64,000 nt of DNA from Neolewinella lacunae (GTDB lineage Bacteria > Bacteroidota > Bacteroidia > Chitinophagales > Saprospiraceae): contig NZ_JACSIT010000098.1 in assembly GCF_014349155.1 (NCBI RefSeq), positions 1 through 64,000 on the forward strand, in the 5' to 3' direction. Both the position numbers and the translations under genes were made by a program. The notes under the pieces were generated by a model, which saw only the letters and a list, made by a program, of their open reading frames with translations, was not told the origin of the DNA and searched no databases. Below, in pieces: positions 17,166-25,223 of this stretch. Numbering within the stretch: the stretch's first letter is position 1; each line of letters starts with the position of its first letter.

Positions 17166-18299
17166 TTATTTTTTCAAGGCCATCACCCGTTCGTAGGCCA
17201 GTTTTTTGCCGTTCTGCCGGTCGAAGAGGAGGGGGTAGTTGGTCCGGCCCCGGATCGGCCAGCCGTTCAGCCAGCTGTGCCCGTCGTTGACGCCCCACAA
17301 CGTGACGCGGGTGATGTCATCCGAATGCTTCAGGAAGAGCCGGAACAAGTCTTCGTAACGCACGGCCAGCGCCGTTTGTACCGAATCAGGCAAGCCCTCC
17401 GGGTAGGGATTCATAAACGGACTGCCTTCGAAGTTCTGGCTGACTTCCGCCCCTACGAGGTCCCAGGGATTGGGCAACACCGTAACGTCCAACTCGGTGA
17501 TCATCACTTTCAGGCCGGCATCGGCAAAAGCCCGGATGGACTGTTCGATGGTGTCGATGGACGGACCGGAAAGGCTGTAGTGGCCCTGCATCCCCACGCC
17601 GTCAACGCGGCCGCCGTTCTCCCGGATTTTGTTGATGATGCGGATGGCACCGTTGCGTTTGTCGGCGTTCCACATATTGTAATCGTTGTAGTACAGCTCG
17701 GTTTCGGGGCCGGCGGCTTCCTCCGCCATTTTGAAGGCATCGGTCAGGAAATCTTCCCCCAGCACATCAGAGAATACGGATTTGCGCAAAGTGCCGTCTT
17801 CGTTCAGGGCCTCGTTCACCACGTCCCAGCCGTCGATGCGGCCCTGGTAGCGGCCGGCAACCGCGTCGATGTGTTCCTTCAGGGCAGCGCGCAGCAGCTC
17901 CGGATCCTTGATTTCTTTGACGTATTCCGCCAGCTGGCTGTGCCACACCAGGGTGTGCCCGACGATGAACATATTATGGTCTTCGCCGAATTGCACGTAG
18001 GCATCGGGTGCCTCCCAGTTGTACACCCCGCGCTCGGGGTTCACCTCCCCCCACTTCAGGACATTTTCGGGGGTGATGGTGTTGTATTCCCGCGCTACGA
18101 GCTGCGCCGCCGCCGTGTCCTGGCCGGTAAACTGGGGCGCGCCCAAGGCAGCACCGACGGTAAAATGCCCGGCAAAAGCACTTTTGAGGGTGGGTTCTTC
18201 GGGCGCGGCCGCAGGTGCCGGGGGAGTTGAAGGAGCACAGTAAGTAAGGCCCACGGCAAGGGCACCCAAAGCGAAAAATTGGCGTAGTTGCATAATCAT
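17166..18299 (-). CDS. Endo-1,4-beta-xylanase, glycoside hydrolase family 10
   Basis: 377 residues forming a GH10 barrel: acid/base E163 in DVVNEAL and nucleophile E269 in MITELDVTVLP, with HTLVWHSQ and TPENVLKWGEV conserved. The N-terminus is a secretion signal ending in GLTYC, a lipobox-like site (Cys21; Tyr at -1 is unusual), followed by a Pro/Ala linker. The enzyme is thus probably anchored on a membrane surface. The linker codons 26-33 are a copy of the 18-bp dispersed repeat. First gene of the xylan operon. A weak promoter-like TACTTTAG lies just upstream on the coding strand. Start could be the ATG at 18299 or 18293. Confidence 0.9.
   Translation of the reverse strand: MIMQLRQFFALGALAVGLTYCAPSTPPAPAAAPEEPTLKSAFAGHFTVGAALGAPQFTGQDTAAAQLVAREYNTITPENVLKWGEVNPERGVYNWEAPDAYVQFGEDHNMFIVGHTLVWHSQLAEYVKEIKDPELLRAALKEHIDAVAGRYQGRIDGWDVVNEALNEDGTLRKSVFSDVLGEDFLTDAFKMAEEAAGPETELYYNDYNMWNADKRNGAIRIINKIRENGGRVDGVGMQGHYSLSGPSIDTIEQSIRAFADAGLKVMITELDVTVLPNPWDLVGAEVSQNFEGSPFMNPYPEGLPDSVQTALAVRYEDLFRLFLKHSDDITRVTLWGVNDGHSWLNGWPIRGRTNYPLLFDRQNGKKLAYERVMALKK
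18201..18223 (-). repeat. GCGCGGNCGC repeat inside the xylanase gene
   Basis: GGGCGCGGCCGCAGGTGCCG on the plus strand. Read on the coding strand it encodes PPAPAAAP of the linker behind the lipobox. Confidence 0.8.
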
Positions 18300-18394
18300 C
18301 CAGATAGTGTAAGGGCTAAAGTAAGCACTGCGAACCTTCGTTGTTCATGCGCTGGTAACTGCAATCCATTGCAGGGGCAAAAAAAGACGATTGC

Positions 18395-18860
18395 GGGCTG
18401 TAAACTCCGTGTGACTCTATGTGACTCCATGGGCAAAAGGGGAGGGTCGGGCTAAATCCGCGACAATACCTGGGGCGCCCCAAACTCCAAGCAACTCCAT
18501 GCCCTACTCCATGTAACTCCATGGGCAAAAGGGACCACGGTCCCCGGTGGTCGGGCTAAAGCCGCGACAATACCTTAGGCGGGCTGTAAACTCCGTGTGA
18601 CTCCATGCCCTACTCCATGCAACTCCATGGGCAAAAGGGACCACGGTCCCCGGTGGTCGGGCTGAAGCCGCGACAATACCTGGGGCACCCCAAACTCCAA
18701 GCAACTCCATGCCCTACTCCATGTAACTCCATGGGCTAAACCTCCCCAGCCGGACCGCAGGTCCGGATCCAACAAAAACTCCAAGCAACTCCATGCCCTA
18801 CTCCATGTAACTCCATGGGCTAAACCTCCCCAGCCGGACCGCAGGTCCGGAACCACACCC
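18395..18860 (-). repeat. Array of composite CTCCATG repeats
   Basis: The 605-bp spacer between xylanase and regulator carries at least five composite units. Each has CTCCATG-like words at 10-12 bp steps (for example AACTCCAAGCA, ACTCCATGCCCT, ACTCCATGTA, ACTCCATGGGC). The arrays alternate with the block GGTCGGGCTAAAGCCGCGAC (three copies) or with a CCGGACCGCAGGTCCGG palindrome (two copies). No gene is recognised here. Confidence 0.8.
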
Positions 18861-18904
18861 ACGCGCCGCGAAAATTCGCTAGACTTTGCCTATTTTGCCC
18901 CCCG

Positions 18905-20374
18905 ATGATGGCGAAGACCGCAAACGAACGAATCATTTTTGGCCTCAAGGTGAAACAACTCCGCCAGGAGCAGGGCTTGTCTTTTGCCGATCTCTCCAAG
19001 GCCTCCGGCATGTCCCTGTCTTACCTCAACGAGATCGAAAAGGGAAAGAAGTTTCCCAAGACGGACAAGGTCAGCAGCCTCGCCGAAGCCCTCGGCACGA
19101 GCGTGGAAGAGCTCACCAACGACGAACTGGGCCGCAACCTCGCCCCCGTCACCCAGCTCCTGCAGTCCAATTTCCTCAACGAACTGCCCCTGGAGCTCTT
19201 CGGTATTGAGCTGGGCAAGGTTGCCGAAATCATCGCCCAGGCCCCCACCCGCGTCGGGGCCTTCATCAGCACCCTGCTGGAGCTTTCCCGCTCCTACGCC
19301 CTGCGCGAGGAAAATTTTTACTTCGCCGCCCTGCGCTCCTACCTGGAGCTGCACGACAATTATTTCCCCGAACTCGAAGAGGCCGTCGAAGCCTTCGCCC
19401 GCCAACACCGCCTGCCCACCCTGCGCCCCATCCCGCCGCGCACTCTGGCCAGCCTGCTCGAAGAACGCTACGGCTACGAGATCGTCCCCAACGGCCTTGA
19501 CGACCACCCCGATCTGGCCATGCTCCGCGCCTACTTCCAACCGGAAAAAAAACGCCTGCTCCTCAACGGCCAGCTTTCCCCCGTCCAGCGCAGCTTTCAG
19601 TTCGGCAAGGAACTCGGCTTCAACCACCTCAAACTCGTCGAACGCGCCAATACCAGCAGCCTCCTCCGCAGCCGGATCTTCGAAGAGGTGCTCAACCACA
19701 GCAAAGCCACCTACTTCAGCGTAGCCCTGCACATCCCCCTCCAGCCTTTCGTGGAAAGTGTGCGCGAATTTTTTGCCCTGCCCCGCTGGGATGGCGAAGC
19801 TTTTCTGGCCCTCATGCAGCGCTACAACGCGACGCCGGAGATGTTTTACCACCGCCTGACGAACGTGATCCCCCAGTTCTTCGGCCTCCGCGAAATGTTT
19901 TTCCTCCGCGTCCTGCACAACCCCACCACCGCCGGCTTCGCCATCGATAAGGAACTTCACCTCCACCGCCGGCACCATCCCCACGAAAACGGACTGTTCG
20001 AACACTACTGCCGCCGCTGGGTGAGCATCAGCGTGCTCCAGGAAATGACCCACCGGGGCAGCGAAGGCATCCGCATCGACGTTCAGCGGAGCCAGTACTT
20101 CGGCACCGAAGACGAATACCTCTGCCTCACCATGGCCCGCACCGGCTACCCTCAGCCGGAAATGAACGTCTCCGTCACCCTCGGCTTCCTGCTCAACCCC
20201 AAGCTCCGCCAAACCATCACCTGGACGGACGACCCCGCCATCCCCATCCGCACCGTCAACACCACCTGCGAACGCTGCCCCATCATGGATTGCGCCGAAC
20301 GCGCCGCCGAGCCCGTCATCGTCCGCAAACGCGAAAAATACCAGCGCGTCAAGGCCGCCCTGAAACGCCTCTAG
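18905..20374 (+). CDS. XRE-family regulator with RamB/ShfR-like C-terminal region
   Basis: 489 residues. An N-terminal helix-turn-helix of the Cro/C1 type (about 10-70: LKVKQLRQEQGLSFADLSKASGMSLSYLNEIEKG) is followed by an IrrE/ImmA-like region and a long C-terminal domain as in RamB-type regulators of short-chain acyl metabolism. The HExxH zinc motif of active ImmA proteases is absent, so the middle part probably senses a ligand. A four-Cys-type cluster (TTCERCPIMDCAER) closes the protein. Targets are not evident; it is divergent from the xylan operon and separated from it by 600 bp of repeats. Start is ATG 18905 or 18908. Confidence 0.82.
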   Translation: MMAKTANERIIFGLKVKQLRQEQGLSFADLSKASGMSLSYLNEIEKGKKFPKTDKVSSLAEALGTSVEELTNDELGRNLAPVTQLLQSNFLNELPLELFGIELGKVAEIIAQAPTRVGAFISTLLELSRSYALREENFYFAALRSYLELHDNYFPELEEAVEAFARQHRLPTLRPIPPRTLASLLEERYGYEIVPNGLDDHPDLAMLRAYFQPEKKRLLLNGQLSPVQRSFQFGKELGFNHLKLVERANTSSLLRSRIFEEVLNHSKATYFSVALHIPLQPFVESVREFFALPRWDGEAFLALMQRYNATPEMFYHRLTNVIPQFFGLREMFFLRVLHNPTTAGFAIDKELHLHRRHHPHENGLFEHYCRRWVSISVLQEMTHRGSEGIRIDVQRSQYFGTEDEYLCLTMARTGYPQPEMNVSVTLGFLLNPKLRQTITWTDDPAIPIRTVNTTCERCPIMDCAERAAEPVIVRKREKYQRVKAALKRL

Positions 20375-20600
20375 GTCGAGCCCCTCCGGGGCGTAGCAAG
20401 GCTGCGGCGCGTAGCGTCGCAATACGCGTAAGCGTTTCTATTCACGTAAGTACTCGACGGAGAGGCGCGCGCCCCCATCACGTGTCCAGTCAGGCCCTGA
20501 CTTTAACGGCAACGCTTGCACCTCGGCCCACTACTACTTGGGCTATCCCCACGCCCTATCCCCTGCGGCAGCTCCTTTATTCCTTTCCCCCTTTATTCCT

Positions 20601-21842
20601 TTACGCCTTTACCACTCTCCGCAACAAGTTCAATGCCTGGTGTGCCGTGTAGATGATGTTCCGCTTGCGGTCTTTGCCCGCTTGCAGCAGCTGGGTTTGG
20701 GTGCCCTCGGGGCCCGCCACGGCGATCCAGATCGTCCCAACGGGTTTTTCCGGGGTGCCTCCGTCCGGCCCGGCGATGCCCGATGCGGCCATGGCGTAGT
20801 CGGCACCCAGTTTCTTGCGGGCCCCTTCGGCCATTTCCCGGACGGTGGCCTCGCTCACCGCGCCGTGCTTCTTCAGCGTTGCGGCCTTCACGCCCAGGAG
20901 ACTTTGTTTCAGGGGGTTGGAGTAAGACACTACGCCCCCCAGGAAGTAGGCGCTGCTGCCCGCGTTGGCGGTGATCATGCTGGAAATCATCCCCCCGGTA
21001 CAGCTTTCGGCGGTCACGACGGTCTTTCCGGCGGCCAGCAGGCGCTCGCCGACGCACTGGGCCAGGTTCTTCGGCCCGTACCCGTAAATGAGCTCGCCGA
21101 TGATGGCCTCGATTTGCTCGCGCACGTCGGTCAGCTCCGCTTGCAAGCGCGCCTCGTCGGTGCCGCGGGTGGTGATGCGCAGGCGGACCGTCCCCAGGTC
21201 CGGCAAGTAGGCCAATGACATGTGCTCGGGCATGCTGTCTTCCACCGGGGCAATTTGTTCGGCGATGACGCTTTCGCCCGCGCCGGCGGTCAGGATGGTC
21301 AGCGAACGTTGCAAAACGTCGTCCTGGTTGTACTCGGCCAGGCGGGGCAGGGCTTCATCCCGCACCAGTTTGCGCATTTCGTAGGGTACGCCGGGCATGG
21401 AGATCACCACTTTGCCGTCGCGCTCCAGCCACATGCCGGGGGCGGTGCCGCGCAGGTTGGTCAAGATCGTCGCGCTGGCCGGCAGCTCGCATTGCTCGCG
21501 GTGGTGCGGAGCGGCTTCGCGGCCAAATTGCCGGTAAAAAGCCTGGAGGCGGTCCCAGGTTTCGGCGTGGAACACCAGGTCGGTCTCAAAATAATCGGCC
21601 AGCACCTTTTTGGTGATGTCGTCTTTCGTCGGCCCCAACCCGCCGGTCATCAGCACTACGTCGGCGGATTCCAGGGCCCGGGCCAGGCCGTTCATGATGC
21701 CCTCGCGGCTGTCGGCCACGGAGAGGTGCTCTACCACCTCGTAGCCCGCTTCGTTGAGGGCTGCGGCCATGAAAGTGGCGTTGGTATCGGTCACCTGGCC
21801 AATGAGAATCTCGTCGCCGACGGTAAGAATGTATGCTTTCAA
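20601..21842 (-). CDS. cinA: CinA, nicotinamide-nucleotide amidohydrolase family
   Basis: 413 residues from a TTG at 21842 (MKAYILTVGDEILIGQ), the usual beginning of the family. A longer frame to 21953 would translate the intergenic repeat and is rejected. The N-terminal MoCF-type domain has DEILIGQVTDTN and MTGGLGPTKDDITK. The C-terminal PncC/CinA domain has TAESCTGGMISSMIT and AASGIAGPDGGTPEKPVGTIWIAV. The family recycles damaged pyridine nucleotides by deamidating NMN, and some members cleave ADP-ribose. It is divergent from era, with a paired copy of the dispersed repeat in between. Confidence 0.93.
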   Translation of the reverse strand: MKAYILTVGDEILIGQVTDTNATFMAAALNEAGYEVVEHLSVADSREGIMNGLARALESADVVLMTGGLGPTKDDITKKVLADYFETDLVFHAETWDRLQAFYRQFGREAAPHHREQCELPASATILTNLRGTAPGMWLERDGKVVISMPGVPYEMRKLVRDEALPRLAEYNQDDVLQRSLTILTAGAGESVIAEQIAPVEDSMPEHMSLAYLPDLGTVRLRITTRGTDEARLQAELTDVREQIEAIIGELIYGYGPKNLAQCVGERLLAAGKTVVTAESCTGGMISSMITANAGSSAYFLGGVVSYSNPLKQSLLGVKAATLKKHGAVSEATVREMAEGARKKLGADYAMAASGIAGPDGGTPEKPVGTIWIAVAGPEGTQTQLLQAGKDRKRNIIYTAHQALNLLRRVVKA

Positions 21843-21877
21843 AAAGAGGGGATTTTTAAGGTAGGGTGGGGTCAGGG

Positions 21878-21896
21878 GGGCGCGGCCGCAGGTGCT
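21878..21896 (+). repeat. GCGCGGNCGC repeat, copy before cinA
   Basis: GGGGCGCGGCCGCAGGTGC. It continues into CTCCCCCCCGG and a GGGGGG hairpin that is nearly identical to the extension of the copy at 54000. Confidence 0.8.
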
Positions 21897-21973
21897 CCCC
21901 CCCGGCCCCCCGAGGGGGGGAGTCAGGATGAGGAGCGGGGCAAGCCAGGACATTCCTTGCTCCGCCTAGCCTT

Positions 21974-21994
21974 CCCCGGCACCTGCGAGCGCGC
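21974..21994 (+). repeat. GCGCGGNCGC repeat, copy before era
   Basis: CCCCGGCACCTGCGAGCGCG. An inverted partner of the copy at 21878, upstream of era. Confidence 0.75.
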
Positions 21995-22034
21995 AAAAAT
22001 ACACTTTCGCCCCGCCTGCGCCAGGGATAATCTC

Positions 22035-22042
22035 TACCTTTG
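22035..22042 (+). promoter_or_regulatory. -7 promoter box of era, near-leaderless start
   Basis: TACCTTTG matches TAnnTTTG and ends only four bases before the era ATG at 22047. Transcription would begin at or next to the start codon. Confidence 0.5.
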
Positions 22043-22046
22043 CACG

Positions 22047-22943
22047 ATGTACAGAAGCGGTTTCGTCAACATCATCGGCCGGCCCAACGCGGGCAAGTCC
22101 ACCCTCATGAACGCCCTGGTCGGCGAACGCATGAGCATCATCACGGCCAAACCCCAAACGACGCGCCACCGCATCTTTGGCATCCTGACGGGCGAAGACT
22201 TCCAGATCGTCTTCTCCGATACCCCCGGCGCCATCCAGGAACCCCACTACCGGATGCAGGAAATGATGAACCGCTACATCAACACCAGCTTTGAGGATGC
22301 CGACGTAATGCTCTACCTCGTAGACGCCCAGGAGGAGTACAACGAAGACGATATGCTGATCGGGAAATTGCGGCACTTCAAGTTCCCCCTCTACCTGGTC
22401 TTCAACAAGATCGACGCCGTCAGCACCGAACGCCTCCAGGAAACGGAAGCCCAGCTGCGGCGCTGGATCAAGCCCGAAAAAGTCTTCCAGATCTCCGCCC
22501 TCGAAGGCACCGGCGTCCCCGATTTGCTAGCCGCCATCGTCGCCGAACTCCCCGAAGGCCCCCAGTATTACCCCGATGACCAGCTGACGGACCGCAACGA
22601 GCGCTTCTTCGTCTCCGAAATCATCCGCGAGCAGATCCTGGAGCAGTACCACCAGGAGATTCCCTACTCCGTAGAAATCGAAATCGAAAGTTTTGAAGAA
22701 ACGGAAACCAAAGACGGCGCAGAACTGGCCCGCATCAGCGCCATCATTTACGTGTCCCGCAAAACCCAAAAACCGATCATCATCGGCAAAGGTGGTGCCG
22801 CCATCAAAGAACTTGGCAGCAAAGCCCGCGAACGCATGGAAGATTTTCTCCAACGCAAGGTCTTCCTGGAACTCCACGTCAAAATCCGCGAAGACTGGCG
22901 CGATGATGACTCCGCCCTGAAGCAATTCGGCTACGAGCGGTAG
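22047..22943 (+). CDS. era: GTPase Era
   Basis: 298 residues, usual for Era. The GTPase domain has P-loop GRPNAGKS (11-18), FSDTPG (G3) and NKID (G4). The C-terminal KH domain has IIIGKGGAAIKELG followed by ARERMEDFLQRKVFLELHVK. Era binds the 3' end of 16S rRNA and helps assemble the 30S subunit. The ATG at 22047 gives MYRSGFVNIIGRPNAGKST; the frame is open far upstream through the repeat region but this is not conserved. Divergent from cinA. Confidence 0.95.
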   Translation: MYRSGFVNIIGRPNAGKSTLMNALVGERMSIITAKPQTTRHRIFGILTGEDFQIVFSDTPGAIQEPHYRMQEMMNRYINTSFEDADVMLYLVDAQEEYNEDDMLIGKLRHFKFPLYLVFNKIDAVSTERLQETEAQLRRWIKPEKVFQISALEGTGVPDLLAAIVAELPEGPQYYPDDQLTDRNERFFVSEIIREQILEQYHQEIPYSVEIEIESFEETETKDGAELARISAIIYVSRKTQKPIIIGKGGAAIKELGSKARERMEDFLQRKVFLELHVKIREDWRDDDSALKQFGYER

Positions 22944-23124
22944 GGGAGCGAATGAGTGAATAAAAGCCGGTGGAAGCAGGACTGGTTGGGTGATATGAGG
23001 TAATTTTTCGCTGGTTTCTCTATTGGCAAATTTTGGTGTAAAAAACTGACAATCAAGTATTTTACAATTTTACATCTTCAAGAATAGGGATTTTTGGAAG
23101 AATAGCATATTTGTAAATGCCTAT
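22944..23124. other. AT-rich spacer after era
   Basis: Markedly AT-rich stretch (GTATTTTACAATTTTACATC) without a gene, running into a 17-bp tandem repeat. No clear terminator hairpin with a T-run was found. Confidence 0.4.
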
Positions 23125-23221
23125 CCCGTGCGGTAGCGTGTCCCGTGCGGTAGCGTGTCCCGTGCGGTAGCGTGTCCCGTGCGGTAGCGTGTCCCGTGCG
23201 GTAGCGTGTCCCGTGCGGTAG
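23125..23221. repeat. 17-bp tandem repeat, six copies
   Basis: CCCGTGCGGTAGCGTGT begins at 23125, 23142, 23159, 23176, 23193 and 23210 without a mismatch; the last copy is cut at 12 bases. It lies between convergent genes. Confidence 0.95.
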
Positions 23222-23262
23222 CTCATTCAATCATTCGCGCATTCACTCAATCACTCATTCAC

Positions 23263-24180
23263 CTACCAGCCCCCCCCAGCGCCACCGCCTCCGAATCCGC
23301 CGCCGCCGAATCCGCCAAATCCGCCGCCGCCACCGAATCCGCCGCCGCCGCCAAATCCGCCACCGCCACCGGGGAAGATGATGAAGCCGCCGCCACGCCG
23401 CCGCCGCCGTAGTTTGCGGTGGGGGTCGTCCATGTCGTAAGGGCCGTTGCGCCAGTAGCCTCCGTCGTCGTCGTCATCGTCGTCATCGTGCTTATTGCCG
23501 TAGCGGTTCAGGAGGATGAAGACGAGCAGGATGAGGGCAAAAATGAAGATGGGCGGTATGCCGCCCTTGCCGCCCTGGGGGAGGTCATCGGCGCTGTATT
23601 CTCCCTGGCCCAGGTCCATCACCACGCTGGTGGCTTTGTCCAGGCCGGTGTAGACTTGTCCCTGCCGGAATGCGGGGGTGATGATCTGGTCGATGATGCG
23701 CTTGGCGATGGCGTCGGGCAAAAAACCTTCGGCACCGTAGCCCGTCTGGATCTGGATGCGGCGGTCGTCGCGCGCCACGTAAAACAGGACGCCGTTGTCG
23801 TTTTGCTCCGACCCCCCAATGCCCCAGCCGTGGGCGATGGCCAGGCTGCGGTCGAAAGCGGTTTCCCCGTTCAGGGAAGCTTCGGTGACCACGGCAATCT
23901 GGGTAGAGGTCTCCCGCGCGTACTGCTCCAGTTTTTGCCGCAGCTGCTGCTCTTCGCCACTGCTGAGCATATCGGCGTAGTCATTGACCAGGTCATTGGT
24001 CTTCGAAGGAATTGCTGCCTGGCCAACGAGGCCGAGGGCCGCCAGCAGAAGGCCAGCCAGCAGGGCAAAGCGTAGGGTACGCAACCGGGATGGAAGGGAC
24101 AAGGTAATGATGGTCAGATGCTTTTGGACCGGGCACGTAGGGCATACGCACCCGGCGGTTTTTGGGTTGGCCGCGCACAT
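23263..24180 (-). CDS. TPM-domain membrane protein with glycine-rich tail
   Basis: 305 residues. A hydrophobic N-terminal segment (LRFALLAGLLLAALGLVGQAA) is followed by a TPM domain (about 60-190: NDLVNDYADMLSSGEEQQL, TQIAVVTEASL, GWGIGG, RIQIQTGYGAEGFLPD). A second membrane segment (IPPIFIFALILLVFILL), a run of eight Asp, an Arg cluster and a C-terminal GGGGGFGGGG tail follow. This YgcG-like layout exposes the TPM domain outside the cytoplasm. Function is unsettled (membrane stress or photosystem repair in plants). Last gene of a minus-strand lemA-TPM-TPM set, 15 bases after the preceding stop. A TTG start at 24102, directly before the signal segment, is a good alternative. Confidence 0.82.
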   Translation of the reverse strand: MCAANPKTAGCVCPTCPVQKHLTIITLSLPSRLRTLRFALLAGLLLAALGLVGQAAIPSKTNDLVNDYADMLSSGEEQQLRQKLEQYARETSTQIAVVTEASLNGETAFDRSLAIAHGWGIGGSEQNDNGVLFYVARDDRRIQIQTGYGAEGFLPDAIAKRIIDQIITPAFRQGQVYTGLDKATSVVMDLGQGEYSADDLPQGGKGGIPPIFIFALILLVFILLNRYGNKHDDDDDDDDGGYWRNGPYDMDDPHRKLRRRRRGGGFIIFPGGGGGFGGGGGFGGGGGFGGFGGGGFGGGGAGGGW

Positions 24181-24195
24181 GGCCGCCGGACCCCG

Positions 24196-24627
24196 CTATT
24201 TTCCGTAGCTGATGGTATCGGGCAGTTCATTGACGTCGTCGCTGGCGTAAGGGAAGTATTCCCGGAGCTTTTCTCCGATCTGGTCAATGACGGCCTCAAT
24301 GCCCTGGGCGAAGGCTCCGCGTTTGAAGTGCTCCTGCATCAGGTCGCGTTCCGCTGCCCAGAAATTTTCCGGGACGACCTTATCGATGCCCTCGTCGCCA
24401 ATGATGGCAAACTCCCGCCGGTCTACCTCCAGGAGGATCAACACGGCGTTGCGGTCTTTGGTCTCGTGCATTTTCAGCTCGGTAAACACCCGCTCGGCAA
24501 CGGCCAGGGCGGGCGCTTTGGCCCCGACTTCAATGTGGACCCGAATTTCACCGGAGGTAGCCCGTTCAGCGCGGCGGATGGCCGCCACGATGAGCGCCTC
24601 TTCCTCCGCGCTGAAGAACTTTACCAT
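24196..24627 (-). CDS. Short TPM-domain protein
   Basis: 143 residues consisting almost only of a TPM domain (EEALIVAAIRRAERATSGEIRVHIE, then RNAVLILLEVDRREFAIIGDEGIDKVV). No signal peptide is evident, unlike the longer TPM protein downstream. It starts three bases after the lemA stop, so the two are tightly linked. LemA-TPM pairs are frequent in Bacteroidota; the joint function is unknown. Confidence 0.85.
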   Translation of the reverse strand: MVKFFSAEEEALIVAAIRRAERATSGEIRVHIEVGAKAPALAVAERVFTELKMHETKDRNAVLILLEVDRREFAIIGDEGIDKVVPENFWAAERDLMQEHFKRGAFAQGIEAVIDQIGEKLREYFPYASDDVNELPDTISYGK

Positions 24628-24630
24628 GGC

Positions 24631-25221
24631 TTAGTTGAAGTTTACTTCGGGGGCATTGGAAGCGCCGGCCTGGGCCTCAAACTGGGGCTTTTCCTGGAAT
24701 CCGAAGATGGTGGCAAAGACGGTGCCGGGGAAGCGGCGGACCTTCTTATTAAATTTCGTGGCCTCCTCGTTGAAGCGGTCGCGGGCCACTGCAATGCGGT
24801 TTTCCGTGCCTTCCAGCTGGGCCTGCAGCTCCTGGAACTGGGCGTTAGACTTCAGCTCAGGGTAATTTTCGGCGGTAGCCAGCAGGCGACCGAGTCCGGT
24901 GCTCAGTTGGGATTGTGCTTCCTGAAACTGCTGCATGGCTTCGGGCGTAAGGTTGCTGGCGTCGATGTTGATGCTGGTGGCCTTGGCCCGGGCGTTGGTG
25001 ACGGCCTCCAGGGTGCCGCGCTCGAAGTCGGCCGCGCCTTTGACGGTGTTAACGAGGTTGGGGATGAGGTCGGCACGGCGCTGGTACTGGGTTTCTACGT
25101 TGGCCCAGCTTTGCTCCATGTTTTCTTCTGCATCGACAAAGCCGTTGTAACTGCCGCATCCGGCGATGAGAAGAACGGCAAGGATGGCGACGACAATGCC
25201 GAGGGTTCCGAATGATTTCAT
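24631..25221 (-). CDS. lemA: LemA family lipoprotein
   Basis: 196 residues from the ATG at 25219-25221 (MKSFGTLGIVVAILAVLLIAGCGSYN): a signal with lipobox LIAGC, then the helical LemA domain (YNGFVDAEENMEQSWANVETQYQRRADLIPNLV). The family has an extracytoplasmic helical domain of unknown function. It begins two bases after the meaB stop and is followed at once by two TPM genes. Confidence 0.9.
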   Translation of the reverse strand: MKSFGTLGIVVAILAVLLIAGCGSYNGFVDAEENMEQSWANVETQYQRRADLIPNLVNTVKGAADFERGTLEAVTNARAKATSINIDASNLTPEAMQQFQEAQSQLSTGLGRLLATAENYPELKSNAQFQELQAQLEGTENRIAVARDRFNEEATKFNKKVRRFPGTVFATIFGFQEKPQFEAQAGASNAPEVNFN

Positions 25222-25223
25222 AG

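Noticed and set aside
21222-22046. Long open frame in front of era that would fuse ~275 residues to it
   Set aside because: It runs antisense through cinA and the repeat-rich spacer. Era of normal length starts at the ATG at 22047 behind a promoter box.
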